A DNA stretch of 64,000 nt from Haberlea rhodopensis (GCA_907163345.1 CAJQUN010000154.1:248001-312000); one strand, 5' to 3'; positions 44,922 through 56,757 are shown, counted from the first letter of the stretch. A program made the numbers and translations. Notes: generated by a model from the sequence alone, not told the origin.

Positions 44922-47900
44922 TCAATTATCAGTTTTCTTCTTTTTCTTCTTCTCCTTCTCTTTCTTCTTGCTCGGGGTTTCGACTTCTTCAATCTGCTCG
45001 TGCTTTCTCTTCTTTTTCTTCTTCTTGTCTCCGGCACTGTCCTGTTCATTTTGATTCTGTAACTCAGAGTCATCAGATAAATGCTTCCTCTTTTTCTTCT
45101 TTTCCTTCTTCCCGAGCTTATTGTTTTCAGCTTCAACTCCATTTGGAGCAGCGATTTCTTCTGCATCCGCCATCCTTTTCTTCCTTTTCTTCTTAGTTTG
45201 CTCTCCATCGGTAACAGGAATATTGTTGCCCGCTTGCTCTGTGGGAGATGCTACGGTTTCCACCTCTTTCTTGGATAATGGCTCAAGCAGACCAAGAATT
45301 GAATCTGCTGCCGGATTGTAAGTCTGTGGAGAAACAAAATAAGAATTTAGACATGAAAGGCCAAATAATAAGGAAACATAGTAAAAGATTGAAATTCACT
45401 GTCGACCTTGGCTGGTGTAATTAATCCACCCGACCCCTTCTTCCTGTCCTTGTCATAAAATTCAATCTTTGGCTTTCCTTTCATTGATCCAGCAGAACGA
45501 CTGAGCTCTTTGCCTTCCAAGTTCCTCAACCGAGCTTCAAGCTGTAAAAATTAAGGGGTTTAGATCACAGTTAGTATAAAACTGCACCCGTAAAGCATAT
45601 ATCAATTGAAATGAAGTACCTTCACTCTATTTTCCAGTCCCATAGAATTATCTTTCCCCTCTCCAAGAGCATCACATCGAATCGCCAAAGCAGCTTTTGC
45701 AGCAAGAGATCGTGAAATTTTACCTTTGTGCTTTGGTGCTGCTTGACCAATTAAAGATGCATGGTATATTAGCCCATATTTAGGAGTTGCCTGCTTCGTT
45801 TTCAAAGCTCTGAACAGGGCCTTTTCTGCTCCAAGTATCTGAACTGTACTCCCAGGCTGCTTAGCCAGATTTATTAAGCTTCCTCCATGAGCAATCAAGC
45901 GAGCACCGACAAGTTCTCCAACTAGGGCAACAAGATTTGGGGCGACTGTGTTCATTCTGCTCTTTAAGTAGTCGTACAATTGAGCTCTATACTCGGAAAG
46001 TGAAAGAACTTGGTTGCACAAATCCTTGATGTTCTCTAGATCAAGGTCGCTAACTTCAGTTCCCATAGATATCATTGCAGCCTCTTTTAGTTCTGTTTCA
46101 ACCTCTTCTGCAAGGATCTGTGATCAATGTAGAGAATGTGTAAGCACCAACAAACTAAATATGAACATACAACCGAGAAATGCACTGCAATTTGGACAAG
46201 AAATAAATTTGGATGCATCAAAATTCAAAATACCATGCAAGAAGAAATGGGTGAGATATTTGCCCTCTCTTTGTAGGATGCAATGCTGCCAAATATCAAA
46301 TTGAGAAAACCATCCAACTCTAAAAGCTTGTCAAAAATTAAACAGTAACAAGCACATTTTAGATAGAGCCATTGGCTAATCAATGGCGATGAGATCTACG
46401 CATGATGCAGTAACTTTTTCATTTGGTTCTAAATTTAGAAACTGAATGATAAAGTCAAGGAGCTAAGTGTCATCAAATATGTAGCAAATGAAAAATCGAA
46501 ATCCTAATAAGTATAGCTTCTACAGTATTTCGTTAAAATTTCTTTAGTAGTGAGTTTCACATAGGTGATAGGGTGTTATATGCAAAACAAGAGAACTACA
46601 CTTTCTTGCAATCTAGTTACTTTTATTTGCACTAAAACACGACGGCACACAGCACTTCTGTGAGTCTTTGTACTTTCCATTCTTATTTATTAAATACTTA
46701 TATAGTTATAATATATCGATCATTAGCATAAGGAAATAGAATCTAAACCTCTACCTCAGAGAAATCAAGCTTGGCGGCGTTCGACCGGTTACCCATCAAC
46801 TTCACTGCCTTTGCATAAAGGATATTGTCCTGAACAATCTTTGCAAGTTCTGGAAAATGCCATCCATACCATTCCCTAACTCTCATTGCATATGTATTTA
46901 ACTCTTTGTCCAGATCATCCAGCAAGCTAATAGCTTGTATTATCATTGTATCAACCTAATTTAACAATAGTCAAAACTATCAGAAGCAGAAACTTTGGGA
47001 ACTATGATAACATGATACATTAATTGATGCGCATGGCTCATTTACTTTCCACTAACAATTAACTGATGCAAAGCCATTTCCACTTCCCAAGAAGTAAAAC
47101 TGATTCCAAGATGAGGTTCCAAGAGAGGGATAAATATACTTTATCTTAGAATTATCAATCAAATTTGTGTTATGATACTATCACACAGCTCGGACAAGTA
47201 GTTGCTAAAGTTTCCTGCAAATACGATTCCACAATACAAGGTTGCAATACTTTATCCACTAATTAGAGAGATTTAATTGTTTAATCTCTTAAAGATGCAT
47301 AGCAAAATTTTCAGAACATGTTCTTATGTGAACTCCACATGAACGGTATACATCCTTGGATTAATAATACAATACTGGTTAGCTTGATACTCCCATTGAA
47401 CCATCATCAAAGACCATATCTAAAACAAGCAGTTATCAACACAGAAATGTTGCGAAACTCAATATTCCAGTTCTTCAAATGAATGCTCTCTGTCAGAATA
47501 AGTGACGTCATAAAATTAGCATCTGCATAACAGCAAAAATAAGATACAACTTCGACTATCGATAGCACGTGCATATTGCTAAAGAGCAGGCTTATAAAAT
47601 ATAACATATCATAGAAGTTAAGATAATTGTAGAAAGATTTCAAGGCAAGTATCAACAGCAATTAACTAATTAATGTTTCACCTTATCTGGACTGAATTTC
47701 AATTTGTATCTGGACAGGCTGTGAGATAAGCCAAGACTCATCGGAGCTAAATCTTGAGTAGCTAGACCGGATATGAGTTCAGTCAATTGACTTCTTACTC
47801 CTCTCATCAGTTCCATGACAGCATTGTTGTGGACACATTCAATTTGCTGAGGCATAAAGTATCACCATGAATAGCAGAAAATCACACCATTTTGGTATAT

Positions 47901-48915
47901 GTGATTGGCAACGTAATACATCTAGTATGGCGTAGTGTAGTGGTTACTCACCAGCTTCTCTTTAATGGTGTTCCCAAGTTTGGAATCAGCTACAGCTAAA
48001 ATGTCACCTTCACAATGGCTACGCAGAAATTTGCGAAGGCCTTTGCTGGGCTTACTGTCAATCAACAATGTGGCTGCTGATAAAGCCTCAGATGTGTTCT
48101 CAAACTTGGAAAAGGCTTTTAGATTGACAACCTAATATGGAAATCACAGGCACGGTAATGAACAGGATTTAGAAATTGAATATCACCATGAAGCAACATG
48201 CAAAATACAGAAAATTAACGTGAGAATTCCAAAACACACAAAAGACAATTATTTACAAAGCATTTCTCATCAACTAGAGCATCACACACGACAAGATGGA
48301 ACATTTCTCATCAGCTATTGCATCCCGTCATAGTGAGCATCAGAAACTACAAGAGGGTTCTAACACATAACCCACTTTTCATGTGATCATTAGAGGTGTG
48401 CTGTCACCTTGGTGAGATACAAATTGGCCACTAAATCCCATAACAAGAAAAAACATAAAGGATCTCATAAAGTGCCGTGTGTCTCTATGTTAACTTAAAG
48501 TTTTGAGGTAGATACATATATTTCATGCCAAACAAAATGTTGCCTTCAATCTCTATTCACACGATAATCCAAACCTAAACCCGAGTTAGCATTCCTACAC
48601 ATTCTGGAACCTATCAAGAAGGAAATTGAAAATCATAAATGACTTCTAATGCAAAGGCAGCAAAAAGAAAAGACCAGGAGCTTAGAACCGCGACCTTTCT
48701 AGCAGACTCGGAAGTGGAGAACTCCTTCCCTAAATCCTGAAGAACCCAAAAAAAGGAAGAGAATATCAAAGTGAAAAGATAAAGCATCAAAAGAATGTAC
48801 AAAATGAGCAAGTAAACAAAGATACAAGAAAATATACCTCAACTTTGGAGAGTTTGCCTTCATCCAAAACTTTGAAAAGAGCAAAACCCGCCGGGGTTTC
48901 AAACAAAAGAAGCAT
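44922..48915 (-). CDS. NOP58: NOP58/NOP5 box C/D snoRNP core protein, 8 exons
   Basis: Nucleolar protein that binds box C/D snoRNAs with fibrillarin, NOP56 and the 15.5K protein and so takes part in 2'-O-methylation of rRNA. Minus-strand exons: 48915-48838, 48736-48695, 48131-47952, 47846-47682, 46955-46755, 46117-45620, 45541-45407 and 45323-44922. All junctions are GT/AG and phase 0; the sum is 566 codons plus TGA. The start MLLLFETPAGFALFKVLDEG matches family N-termini. Residues 1-66 form the NOP5NT domain, 150-215 the NOSIC region (YAMRVREWYGWHFPELAKIV) and 220-390 the Nop domain with GELVGARLIAHGGSLINLAK. Residues 480-566 are Lys/Glu-rich repeats (KKKRKK, KKEKEKKKKKK), the nucleolar tail. 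No defects seen. It is close in length to plant NOP58 proteins (NOP5-1/NOP5-2). NOP56 is excluded by the N-terminal MLxLFETPAGFALFK signature. Confidence 0.96.
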
Positions 48916-49151
48916 TTCACTTGACCACCGGCACAAGTAAAATCTCTCTCCAGAATAAAAAAAAAACCTGGCCAAACAACATATGTTTACACTTCGTGAC
49001 AAACAAATTAACGGGCCTTTCGTCAATAAATATATTATTTTATAAAAGAAAAACTGCATAATTTTACTATAAAGGTATCCATTTCCGGAGTCATTGCAGC
49101 GTTCTAGACTTACCCGAAACTCGCCGGAAAGCTGAAGACACGGCGGAAAGC

Positions 49152-49165
49152 TAATTAGGGTTTTT
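49152..49165 (-). promoter_or_regulatory. Telo-box upstream of NOP58
   Basis: On the minus strand AAAAACCCTAATT lies about 240 bases upstream of the NOP58 ATG. AAACCCTAA (telo-box) is enriched in promoters of plant ribosome-biogenesis and translation genes (known), so it fits the gene's job. A GGCCCG-containing element at about 49012-49020 could be a degenerate site II motif, less certain. The 5' untranslated region is probably within 48916-49140. Confidence 0.6.
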
Positions 49166-49199
49166 GAGTAGTTCGTTGGGTTTTAGAAGAGCCATGTGT

Positions 49200-49802
49200 G
49201 AGAGCCATCTACTTAACACTATAAAGGGTATTCTAGTAATTAAACAAAATGATCATTCCAAAAACAATACCTATGAAGCTCCTCGTCGTAGAGTCCAATC
49301 AGTAAGAGCTCACATCTACTTTGAAGATACTCAAATTTGAATTTCACAGTGTGTGAAAAAATATTTAAACTCTATCAAAAAAAAACAAGAAGAAAATAAA
49401 AAATAAAAAAGAGAAAATTATCAAATGGTATAAGTCACAAAATGATAAGTCAACTAAATCCCTCAAAATTTCAATATGTCCTAACAAGCCATATGGTGGG
49501 AAAATATATTCACATAAGTCCATAACATTAACTTTTTGTCTTTCCAATACATTTCTTTTCCTATAATACCTCTGAATTCAAAAATATTAGGTCATTACGA
49601 AATGGAAAACGTAAATTGCATTTGAATTCACATATAATTCATTAAAACTGGAATTGGTAAAAATCATCAATTATTTTAATATCTTCTTTTATTCGTGATT
49701 CTGTTGAAGTTTAGAGAGCAAACGCAAGTGTTGAACGTGAATTAGAGTTTCTCATTCAATGAATTAGTATCTACTGGTAAGTGGAGCGATTATAATTTTG
49801 AG
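49200..49802. other. Intergenic DNA
   Basis: AT-rich, no gene recognised. It probably holds the upstream region of NOP58 and then passes into the transposase relic. Confidence 0.4.
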
Positions 49803-50372
49803 ATGATTTCTTCTTTTAAGTATTCTATTACGGGACACCCTAATTATTCTTTGAATAACGAAGATGATATGGAGAATATGTTCCTGATGTGTAAGTTTAC
49901 TGATATTATTATGTTGTTAGTGGATGTTGTCGATGAGAAAATTGCCTTTTATGGAGTTTCTGTGTGCAGTAGAAATTGGTTGACACCATCTGTTGGAGAA
50001 GGTGATGGAAGTGAGCCGTTTCGAGCAAATAGCCCCAACAGGATCTATCGGTGCACGCAAATGTCGTGCACCCAATGAGTTCGGTCGCGAGCAAACTGAC
50101 ACAACAGGCTCTATCGGCGCACGTGAATGTCGTGCACCGACAGACTCGACTGATGCACGAGACACACGAGCACCGGCTGGGTAAGTCGATGCACACGATT
50201 TAGTTGAAGAATTTTATAATTCTTCTTCCGGTTATGATTCTGAGCACAAAGATGTAATAGTAGAAGCAAGGTAAAGTAGTTGTTATGTTCTGGTTGTTCA
50301 TCAATTTTTAGTAGGGTGGGTCAAGAGTTTAGAGGTGTAGTCGAAGAGTTTTGTTGTGAATTGAGTAAATAT
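49803..50372 (+). pseudogene. MULE-like transposase N-terminal relic
   Basis: ATG at 49803 opens a frame (MISSFKYSITGHPNYSLNNE, then DDMENMFLMCKFTDIIMLLV) that resembles the N-terminal region of plant Mutator-like transposases, where a 'D-D-V..MF' segment follows a short beta-rich start. A second piece, RVGQEFRGVVEEFCCELSKY (about 50314-50372), resembles the VGQ-x-F...LR-x-Y segment that follows in that family. Between them lies a low-complexity stretch. The relic is cut at 50372 by the Athila-like LTR. The family call rests on pattern memory only. Confidence 0.45.
50030..50165 (+). repeat. Two-copy repeat of about 66 bp in the MULE-like relic
   Basis: AACAGGATCTATCGGTGCACG (50039) and AACAGGCTCTATCGGCGCACG (50104) start two imperfect copies about 65 bp apart; each includes AATGTCGTGCACC. 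A third, weaker start (TCGACTGATGCACGAG) follows. Both strands are open here, which explains several overlapping frames. Confidence 0.65.
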
Positions 50373-51614
50373 TGGTAGCCCTTATCGTGTACGCCCAAAT
50401 TAACTCCACTCAATCCTCAAGATTGATAACAAAAATGTAGTAGTGTGAGTAGGGAACGATCCCACGATGATGTATGAATTCTTGTGTTAATGAAAATCAA
50501 AGCAAAAACAATAAAATAAAAATAGGGTTGTGAGTGAATTATATTAATTAAAATGAAAATCAAAGATTAAACTAATGAAAAGTGATTCTTGGTATCGTTG
50601 ACTCTACATTGGATATTATCATCTATTTCATCGATTCACAAAAGATTCATTTTTATTTGAATCTTGAAAATCTAGTTCCTCCATCACCTTATTCCTAATC
50701 AATTAGTCTCTAATTTAACTTTCATCAATAATCAATCTCTATATGCGTAATCAAGATTAAAATCATGACATCATCCAAAACTACTGAGTGATGAATCTAA
50801 ATAATATAAACACAAGCGGTTTATAAAAATTTAGTCAGTTGTTTCCCTAAGAATTTAATAATACCAACAGTAGGCAATTATCAATCTTAGTTGCTTCTTA
50901 AATTCGATTAATCAAACAATTATCAAATTTAGCATTAGATTATATGCAAGTTATTAGGTTGTCAATCCAATAATCAAACATAAATTATATCATCAAAATC
51001 TAAAAACGTTGATAATCAATAAAAATTAATAATTAAAAGCGTAAGAATCTCCCCAAGATAAATAAATCTAAGGTTTCGTCTTCTTCAACCAAGAATTAAA
51101 AATTAGGTACACATAATCTAACAAAAACGATAAATAAAAGAAAGGGGAAAAAATAATCCGATCTCCGCTCGTCGAGGTTGTCAATCCCGCCTTCGCTTCG
51201 ATCTTCGTAGCCGTCTTCAACAAAATTGAATGTAAAATTCTAAATTAAGCCTAAACTAATCTACCCTAATTATCTATATTACTCTAATGAATACAAGAGT
51301 CCGATTTTCGAGTTTACATAGTGGGGGAGGCTAAAGGATATTTCAATCTAAAGATGGAAAAAAAAAATCAAGTTTCATTGTGATTCCCGGACTCTGCTGG
51401 CGATCGATTTCCTCTTTTAGGAAATCGATTTCTAGTTATTTCTCTCGGGCAGGAGATCGATTTCCTCTTTTAGGCAATGGATTGCAGACTTTTGTTGCTT
51501 GACTTTCTATCTGAGGCGACCAATCTCCTCTTTTAGGCGATAGATCTCGAGTCCTTTTTCTTTTCTTTTCTTTTCTTTTTTGCATTTTTCTTGGTCCACT
51601 ATGATTCCTTATCA
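50373..51614 (-). repeat. 3' LTR of the right-hand Athila-like element
   Basis: In plus orientation it runs from TGGTAGCCCTTATCG (50373) to GATTCCTTATCA (51614). GTAGGGAACGATCCCACGA (about 50451-50469) is the TCGATCCCAC-type block near the end of such LTRs. The PPT side (ACTCCAATG) is degenerate, so the inner boundary is less sure. A cluster of ATTTCCTCTTTTAGGAAAT-type palindromes lies at 51401-51545, upstream (on its strand) of a weak TATA-like stretch near 51310. Confidence 0.65.
51401..51545. repeat. ATCGATTTCCTCTTTTAGG palindrome cluster
   Basis: Four copies of a TCGATTTCCTCTTTTAGGAA-like unit, about 50-65 bp apart (51403-51428, 51451-51475, and a diverged copy at about 51523-51545, with half-sites between). 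The arms ATTTCCT/AGGAAAT are complementary. Confidence 0.75.
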
Positions 51615-53563
51615 ACTCCAATGTATATTTTTAAATCTTTATTCACCCATATTAGCTCGATTTCTTTGATTTCACCTATATTCACACAATAATTTGATTA
51701 TGTAACATATGCATCAATTTATCGATCCAAATATACCAAATCGTAGGCAATTAAACGCACTAGATGTGTCTATTTCTAGCCACTTCAAACTCTCATATAC
51801 TTAATCTTTACTCGAGTACATCAGACAAAACAAAAATCTTTTTGCGGCTCATAGGTTCATAATAAACAAACTTGTCCTCACTTTTAATGCATTAACATTT
51901 TTAGACATACATAGTAATGAAAAGCGGTAAAAGGCTAACAATAGAACAAGTTCAATCCCTAAGAATTTCACACCCAACGACGTAGCGAATGTGCGTGTGC
52001 GGTCATAATCAAGTGTCATGTACATATTATAGATCCAATCAATATAAACCCACAATAGCTCAAGGTGTACACCAACACAAGTATAAGCTCACTAGCATAC
52101 TATTCTCCACTATCTTAGCCACTTGCAAACACAAATCAAGTAGGTTTTTATTACCTTGTAGCTTGGCCTAGATGTTGGCTTATGAAAGAAAGGAAAATAT
52201 GTATTAAACAATAGAGTATGGTGATATGCATAATATAAAATTCTCTTCTTGCATGATTTTTTTCCAAACCTTGTTCATTTTGTAAGTTTTATTTCAATTT
52301 TTTTCTCTTTTGTGCCTTGGCTCCCCTTAGAGTCATATTTTTTTTCTATTTTCAAGGCATATCCTTCTCTTTCATGCATTTCATTCTTTTGACAATAAAG
52401 TTCTCAAAAATATATGAATCATTGAATACAAGTGAATATGAATGAAACATATCATACTCCCTTCAAATGTATGGATTTAAAATCATATTTAGGCTCATTA
52501 GGGAAGATGATAAGCTAGTCAAAGAATGTTGAATGGTGGTTGTTTGTATGCTTAGAATACAACCATTCTTTTACGTTAAAGCTCAAAATGGGTACTACGG
52601 ATAATTTTGTTTACATGGTAGGCTTGAAAGACTCAAACGCATCAAAGATTGCATATATCACTTTCATGTTCGCAAGTAGTCTACACATCCGCATCAAAGA
52701 GCATGTAGTTAAGTTCTAGCATATATCAGAGACTTCCTAAGACTATCACAAAGTTCACACAATCTTCACTACATTATGCACACTGCTCAATATTCAACTA
52801 CTATGTCAAAGCATTATTTGCATTAGAGTTCAAAGTGTTCCAAGGTTAGCAATTCACCTATTTTCAAAAGCATGCATGCTATCAAACTAGTCTTCATCAT
52901 GGGCTAGTGATTCAAAAGGTTAAGTTCATCATTCATAATGAGCTCTAAAATTTTTCAAGTTTTTTGATTTTTTTGTATTTTAATAATAAGAAAGCAATAA
53001 ACATATACTAATCCTTCCACCATGCTTAAATCGTACATTGTTCTCAATGTAAGTCAAATTATAAGGAAAGAGAAAAGTTAAACTAAGAAAGCAATAAAAA
53101 ATTAAAAGTAAAGGAAACTAACTCCCTTTGGGTTGCCTCCCAAGCAGCGCCTCTGTATTATGTCGGTGTCCCAACGGCAGTTCTCGTGCTCATGGTGGTT
53201 CATGTTTGGTATTCAATGGTACCTTTTTCCCACCTCGGTATCCTCCTAACAGTTCGAAGGCGATGTCTATTCGCCTTGTACCTCTTGGATGTCCTCAACC
53301 CTTTTCTCATCCCCTCTTTGCTATTGATGCATCTTGAGATTGTTTAGGATGAATTTTCAGCTCAATGTTAGGTGTCTGGAATTCAGAATTGAGATTTTTA
53401 GGATGGGAATTTGGTAAAGTAATAGTAATACATGGAGTATCAGTCAGAATTTCTCACATACCACCTTTGTGCACAAGTCGATCAACAGTTACCCCTAATT
53501 CATTCTCAGTGAGATGATGTGATTTTTCTAGTGATCAGTGATGTGTGATGCCAATAGTGTAAG
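51615..53563 (-). other. Non-coding interior of the right-hand Athila-like element
   Basis: No gene is supported. The minus strand between 53563 and about 53100 still shows degenerate coding in an Athila-like linker (a NELGVTVDRLVHKGGM-like frame) that ends at the TTGGGAGGCAACCC block. Everything between there and the LTR is untranslated tail. Confidence 0.6.
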
Positions 53564-54919
53564 TGTTGGAATCGAAGAGGGGGTGAATGAGATTCCTTGG
53601 CTACTTTAGCGTTTTAAAATGAGTTTGCAAAACTAAAAGAGTTTGCGCTTGCGCTTGCGGAAGGCTTAAGTCAATCGATAAATAAAATAAAATAAGAAGT
53701 AAACAAATAAATAAATACGTAAAGAAATAAAGCGGTAAATGACAGGAATATTTGTTATAGAAGTTCGGCGATGAATCGCCTACGTCTCCTCTTCCCGGTT
53801 AGATAACCTCCAACCGAGGTTCCACTAGAATAAATGATCTTGGCCTTGAGGGCTCCAAGTTAGCCACAACCCAACTCTTCCCGAGTTTACAAAGCTCTTC
53901 CCGAGCACAATACTCTTCACGAGTACACAAAGCTCTTCACGAGCTACCAACACTCTTCACGAGTCTTCTTGGCCTTAAGGGCTCCAAGGATAGCCACACA
54001 CTTGCACCAACAAGACTTGTTGATGACTTTACAATTTTCCAACTTGTTTTGGTGTTGGAGGACCTTTACAATAAACCAACAAACACCTTCACGGTGTACT
54101 CACACGAAGAAACACAAGACTCTAACAAAGAAAAGAATTACAAGCTCCAATACAACAACAATGTATGGATTTTGCAATGCAATATGAATTTGAATTGATC
54201 AAGGCTTTGTAGAAGTTTGTAGACTTGTTTCTTAGCTTCAAAATGCTCCAAAGCATCAATATTTATAGTGTAGGAGGCCCCCTAGGCTCCTACTAGCCGT
54301 TGCTTCAAGTAAGGCTTGAATCACTCCTCGATCGCCTCGGACATCGCCTCGGGCGATCACCTATCGCCGCATTCCAACGGTCAAGAAATCCTCAGATCGC
54401 CTCAGGCGCTCAAGAGCAAAAATTAAGGCCGTAGCTTCAGCATGTCCAAATTTTGCATCGCCTCAAACGAACTCAACATCGCCTCAGGCGTTCCAGCCCA
54501 TCGCCTCAGGCGTTCGTGACATCGCCTCGTGCGAACTCCCCGCGCGCATGCCCGCGCATTGCCTCGGCGTCACTTCAGTCGATGTGCGGGGGCGAAGTCC
54601 CTGTGGCTGCCATCGCCTCAGGCGATGGTCATCATCGCCTGGGGCGATCATCCTCGCATGCTCGCCTGGCCATCGCCTCTGTCGATGGGCGTGGCGATCC
54701 TCGCCTGGCACCCATCGCCTAGGGCGATCCGTGTCTTCCAAAAGACAATTTCTTTGGCATTTCAATACTATTACAATCTTCAAATTTGATCATAATTTAT
54801 GCTGCATACTCAATGAAAACCATTAGTACAAAATGTATAGGTTTTGTAATCATCAAAACAAAAACGATAATTTTATTTAAAATAGAGGAGTGAGAGTTGT
54901 AGCGTTTTAAGGCGCAACA
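53564..54919 (-). repeat. 3' LTR of the SIRE-type element
   Basis: Plus-strand ends TGTTGGAATCGAAGAGG and AAGGCGCAACA. It pairs with 62076-63470 and lacks two palindrome segments present there (near 54400 and 54725). Open frames at 53969-54187 and 54453-54826 are repeat by-products. Confidence 0.93.
54331..54727. repeat. ATCGCCTCAGGCGAT palindrome array (3' LTR)
   Basis: More than ten ATCGCC/GGCGAT half-sites and several full palindromes (e.g. CATCGCCTCAGGCGATGG near 54613) lie between the U3 start and the TATA box. The other LTR has the array at 62838-63278. Confidence 0.9.
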
Positions 54920-54936
54920 ATCTCCCCCTTTTTGAT
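54920..54936 (-). other. Polypurine tract of the SIRE-type element
   Basis: ATCTCCCCCTTTTTGAT in plus orientation, i.e. AAAAAGGGGGAGAT on the element's strand, adjoins the 3' LTR; a second similar tract lies at about 55147-55160. Confidence 0.9.
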
Positions 54937-55389
54937 GATCACAAAACCCGGTAAACTTGAAAGAAAATATAACTTATAACAATGCAATGCATAGAGAGTT
55001 TAAACTCCCCCTTAATGAATGCAATGATAAACAATGTTTCAATGTGCATTTTTATCACCTTTACAAAATGTGTCACAAGTTGTAAAAACAATTAGGTTGC
55101 AAATAACACTTCAACAATCAAGTTTACAACAAGTTTACATAAACATTCTCCCCCTTTTTGTGAGAATAAAAAAGGTAAAGGATTTTTAAGAAATTTGGAC
55201 ATAGTTCCCTTTAAAAAATGAATAAACCATAAATTCATCTAAGTAATACACAATCAACTCAAAATCCAATCAACAACTTAAAATCCATCAACATACATAA
55301 TAAATTCATTCCAACATCATTTAACCATTTAATCCTTACAAATAATTACAAAAGGATAAAATCTAAAAAAAAACTAAAACAAAGACAAC
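54937..55389. other. Untranslated stretch after the SIRE extra ORF
   Basis: AT-rich, no gene. It contains a second purine tract on the minus strand (AAAAAGGGGGAGA, about 55147-55160). Confidence 0.7.
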
Positions 55390-56757
55390 TCAATCCATGC
55401 CACCATCACCATCACCATCATTCCCGTGAGTAGGATCCTCGTCCATGTGAGCACTGGAAAACTGAGAACGAAGAGCGTCCACTTCATGTCGTAAATACGA
55501 CAAATCTTCTCTCGAGGAGTCTTGGTAAGCTCGAAGAGACACAACATCATCTCGAAGGGAATGGAATTGAGAATTCATGTCGACTCTCAAGGATTGAAAT
55601 TGAGAGTTCATATCCTCACGAAGGCTTTGGAATTGAGAGGTAAAGAAAGCAAAAGCGTCTTGATTGAATTCAAAAGAAGAGGAAGGTTGATGACTATCAG
55701 GAGCAGGAATATCCACCCCAATATTCATCATGTCATCAAAGGTAGATGGAGATTGATGCTGAATGGGTGGCTCATCGAGATTTGGTTCAATCAAGAAGGG
55801 AAAATGAAGTCTTTGGGCACTAGTCATCCTATCAATGGGTAATGAGGGGTGATCTTTAGGATTGAAGGCAGAAAGTAGGTTCCCCGGATCATTAACCCAA
55901 CAGGAAGTGAAAGGATTCCAAGAGATTTTGTTAAACAGAAAACACCTAAGATTGAAGGTGTCCTTGGACTTGATAGGGAGTTTCTCATTGTCATCGAAAG
56001 GAAGGTTGAAATGAAGAAAAATCTTTGTTAAGACACGGCCGAATGGGAGAATAACCTTTTTAGGATTATGGGCGGTGTTCCTAAAGATTTGGACAATGAA
56101 TCTTGGTAGGTTGAAGGGGGTCATGGTAATGATGTAATACATCAAGTATACATCAGAGAATTTCAACCTAAGACGATCACCATCCCGTGGGATCATCGAG
56201 GTGATCACTATCTTGTGAAGGATTTGGTAGTTTGTAGGAATGGAATTCACAAGAAAAGATTGGTTTGGACATTGAGGGGTTCCGCCAAATATGAGATACA
56301 AGGCTTGGGCAGGATCACATACCCCATTATTAGGCCAAGTAGCTAGAGCAAATTTAGCTGGACCATCCGAAGGAATGCGAAGAATATGTCCTAATTCAGT
56401 GCTATTGAATTCAATTGGGCGATTGCAAACGATGGTTTTGATAGTTAATTCACCATCACCCTCAAACAATTCAAGATTGGCATAGAAAGAATGAATCATG
56501 GATGGATACAAAAAATCGTTCTTTCTAGGGGGTTTGAAAAAATTTTCCCATTGTTGGAATTGAATCCAATCAAGAATAGGGAGCTGGGAAGTCCTAAGGA
56601 AATCGAAATCAAAGATATAACCCGGAATTAATTTGCGAGTAAGATAATCTTCCGGAATTGGCTTACCATCAAGTGGAGGACCCGTATAATTCCTAGAGGA
56701 TCGATTAGAGCGTCTCCTTCGGCTTGATTCTCCTTCTTCTCGGTTGCTTCGCGACAT
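55390..56757 (-). CDS. SIRE extra ORF after pol (env position), intact
   Basis: About 455 codons, fully open. I chose the ATG at 56755-56757 (MSRSNREEGESSRRRRSNRS), giving a Ser/Arg-rich basic start; an ATG 30 bases upstream is in frame. The core has IPEDYLTRKLIPGYIFDFDF, then SFYANLELFEGDGELTIKTI and FNSTELGHILRIPSDGPAKF, the same FYANL...-type domain seen in the Athila extra ORF (22038-23219). The C-terminal third has three tandem heptad-like copies of QFQSLREDMNS and an acidic Gly/Asp tail: a coiled coil. There is no membrane helix or signal peptide that I can see, so despite its position it does not look like an envelope protein. Its intact state contrasts with the broken gag-pol. Confidence 0.82.
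   Translation of the reverse strand: MSRSNREEGESSRRRRSNRSSRNYTGPPLDGKPIPEDYLTRKLIPGYIFDFDFLRTSQLPILDWIQFQQWENFFKPPRKNDFLYPSMIHSFYANLELFEGDGELTIKTIVCNRPIEFNSTELGHILRIPSDGPAKFALATWPNNGVCDPAQALYLIFGGTPQCPNQSFLVNSIPTNYQILHKIVITSMIPRDGDRLRLKFSDVYLMYYIITMTPFNLPRFIVQIFRNTAHNPKKVILPFGRVLTKIFLHFNLPFDDNEKLPIKSKDTFNLRCFLFNKISWNPFTSCWVNDPGNLLSAFNPKDHPSLPIDRMTSAQRLHFPFLIEPNLDEPPIQHQSPSTFDDMMNIGVDIPAPDSHQPSSSFEFNQDAFAFFTSQFQSLREDMNSQFQSLRVDMNSQFHSLRDDVVSLRAYQDSSREDLSYLRHEVDALRSQFSSAHMDEDPTHGNDGDGDGGMD

Noticed and set aside
46370..46450. Possible box C/D snoRNA in a NOP58 intron (GATGA near 46388, CTGA near 46442)
   Set aside because: It lies antisense to the host gene, the C box is off consensus, and the ends cannot pair in a terminal stem.
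47300..47420. Possible box C/D snoRNA on the minus strand in another NOP58 intron
   Set aside because: TGATGATG and CTGA boxes are about 96 bases apart, but the flanking bases do not pair.
44922..48915. NOP56 instead of NOP58
   Set aside because: The N-terminus (LLFETPAGFALFKVLDEGKL) and the Lys-rich C-terminus fit NOP58/NOP5, not NOP56.
54331..54727. CRISPR-like array
   Set aside because: Direct repeats with variable gaps inside a plant LTR; spacing is irregular, the repeats are palindromes and no cas genes exist. CRISPR is not expected in a nuclear plant genome.
54453..54826. Open frames on both strands rich in Arg/His/Ser in the SIRE LTR
   Set aside because: By-products of the GC-rich ATCGCC palindrome array; the same frames appear in the other LTR at 62919-63444.
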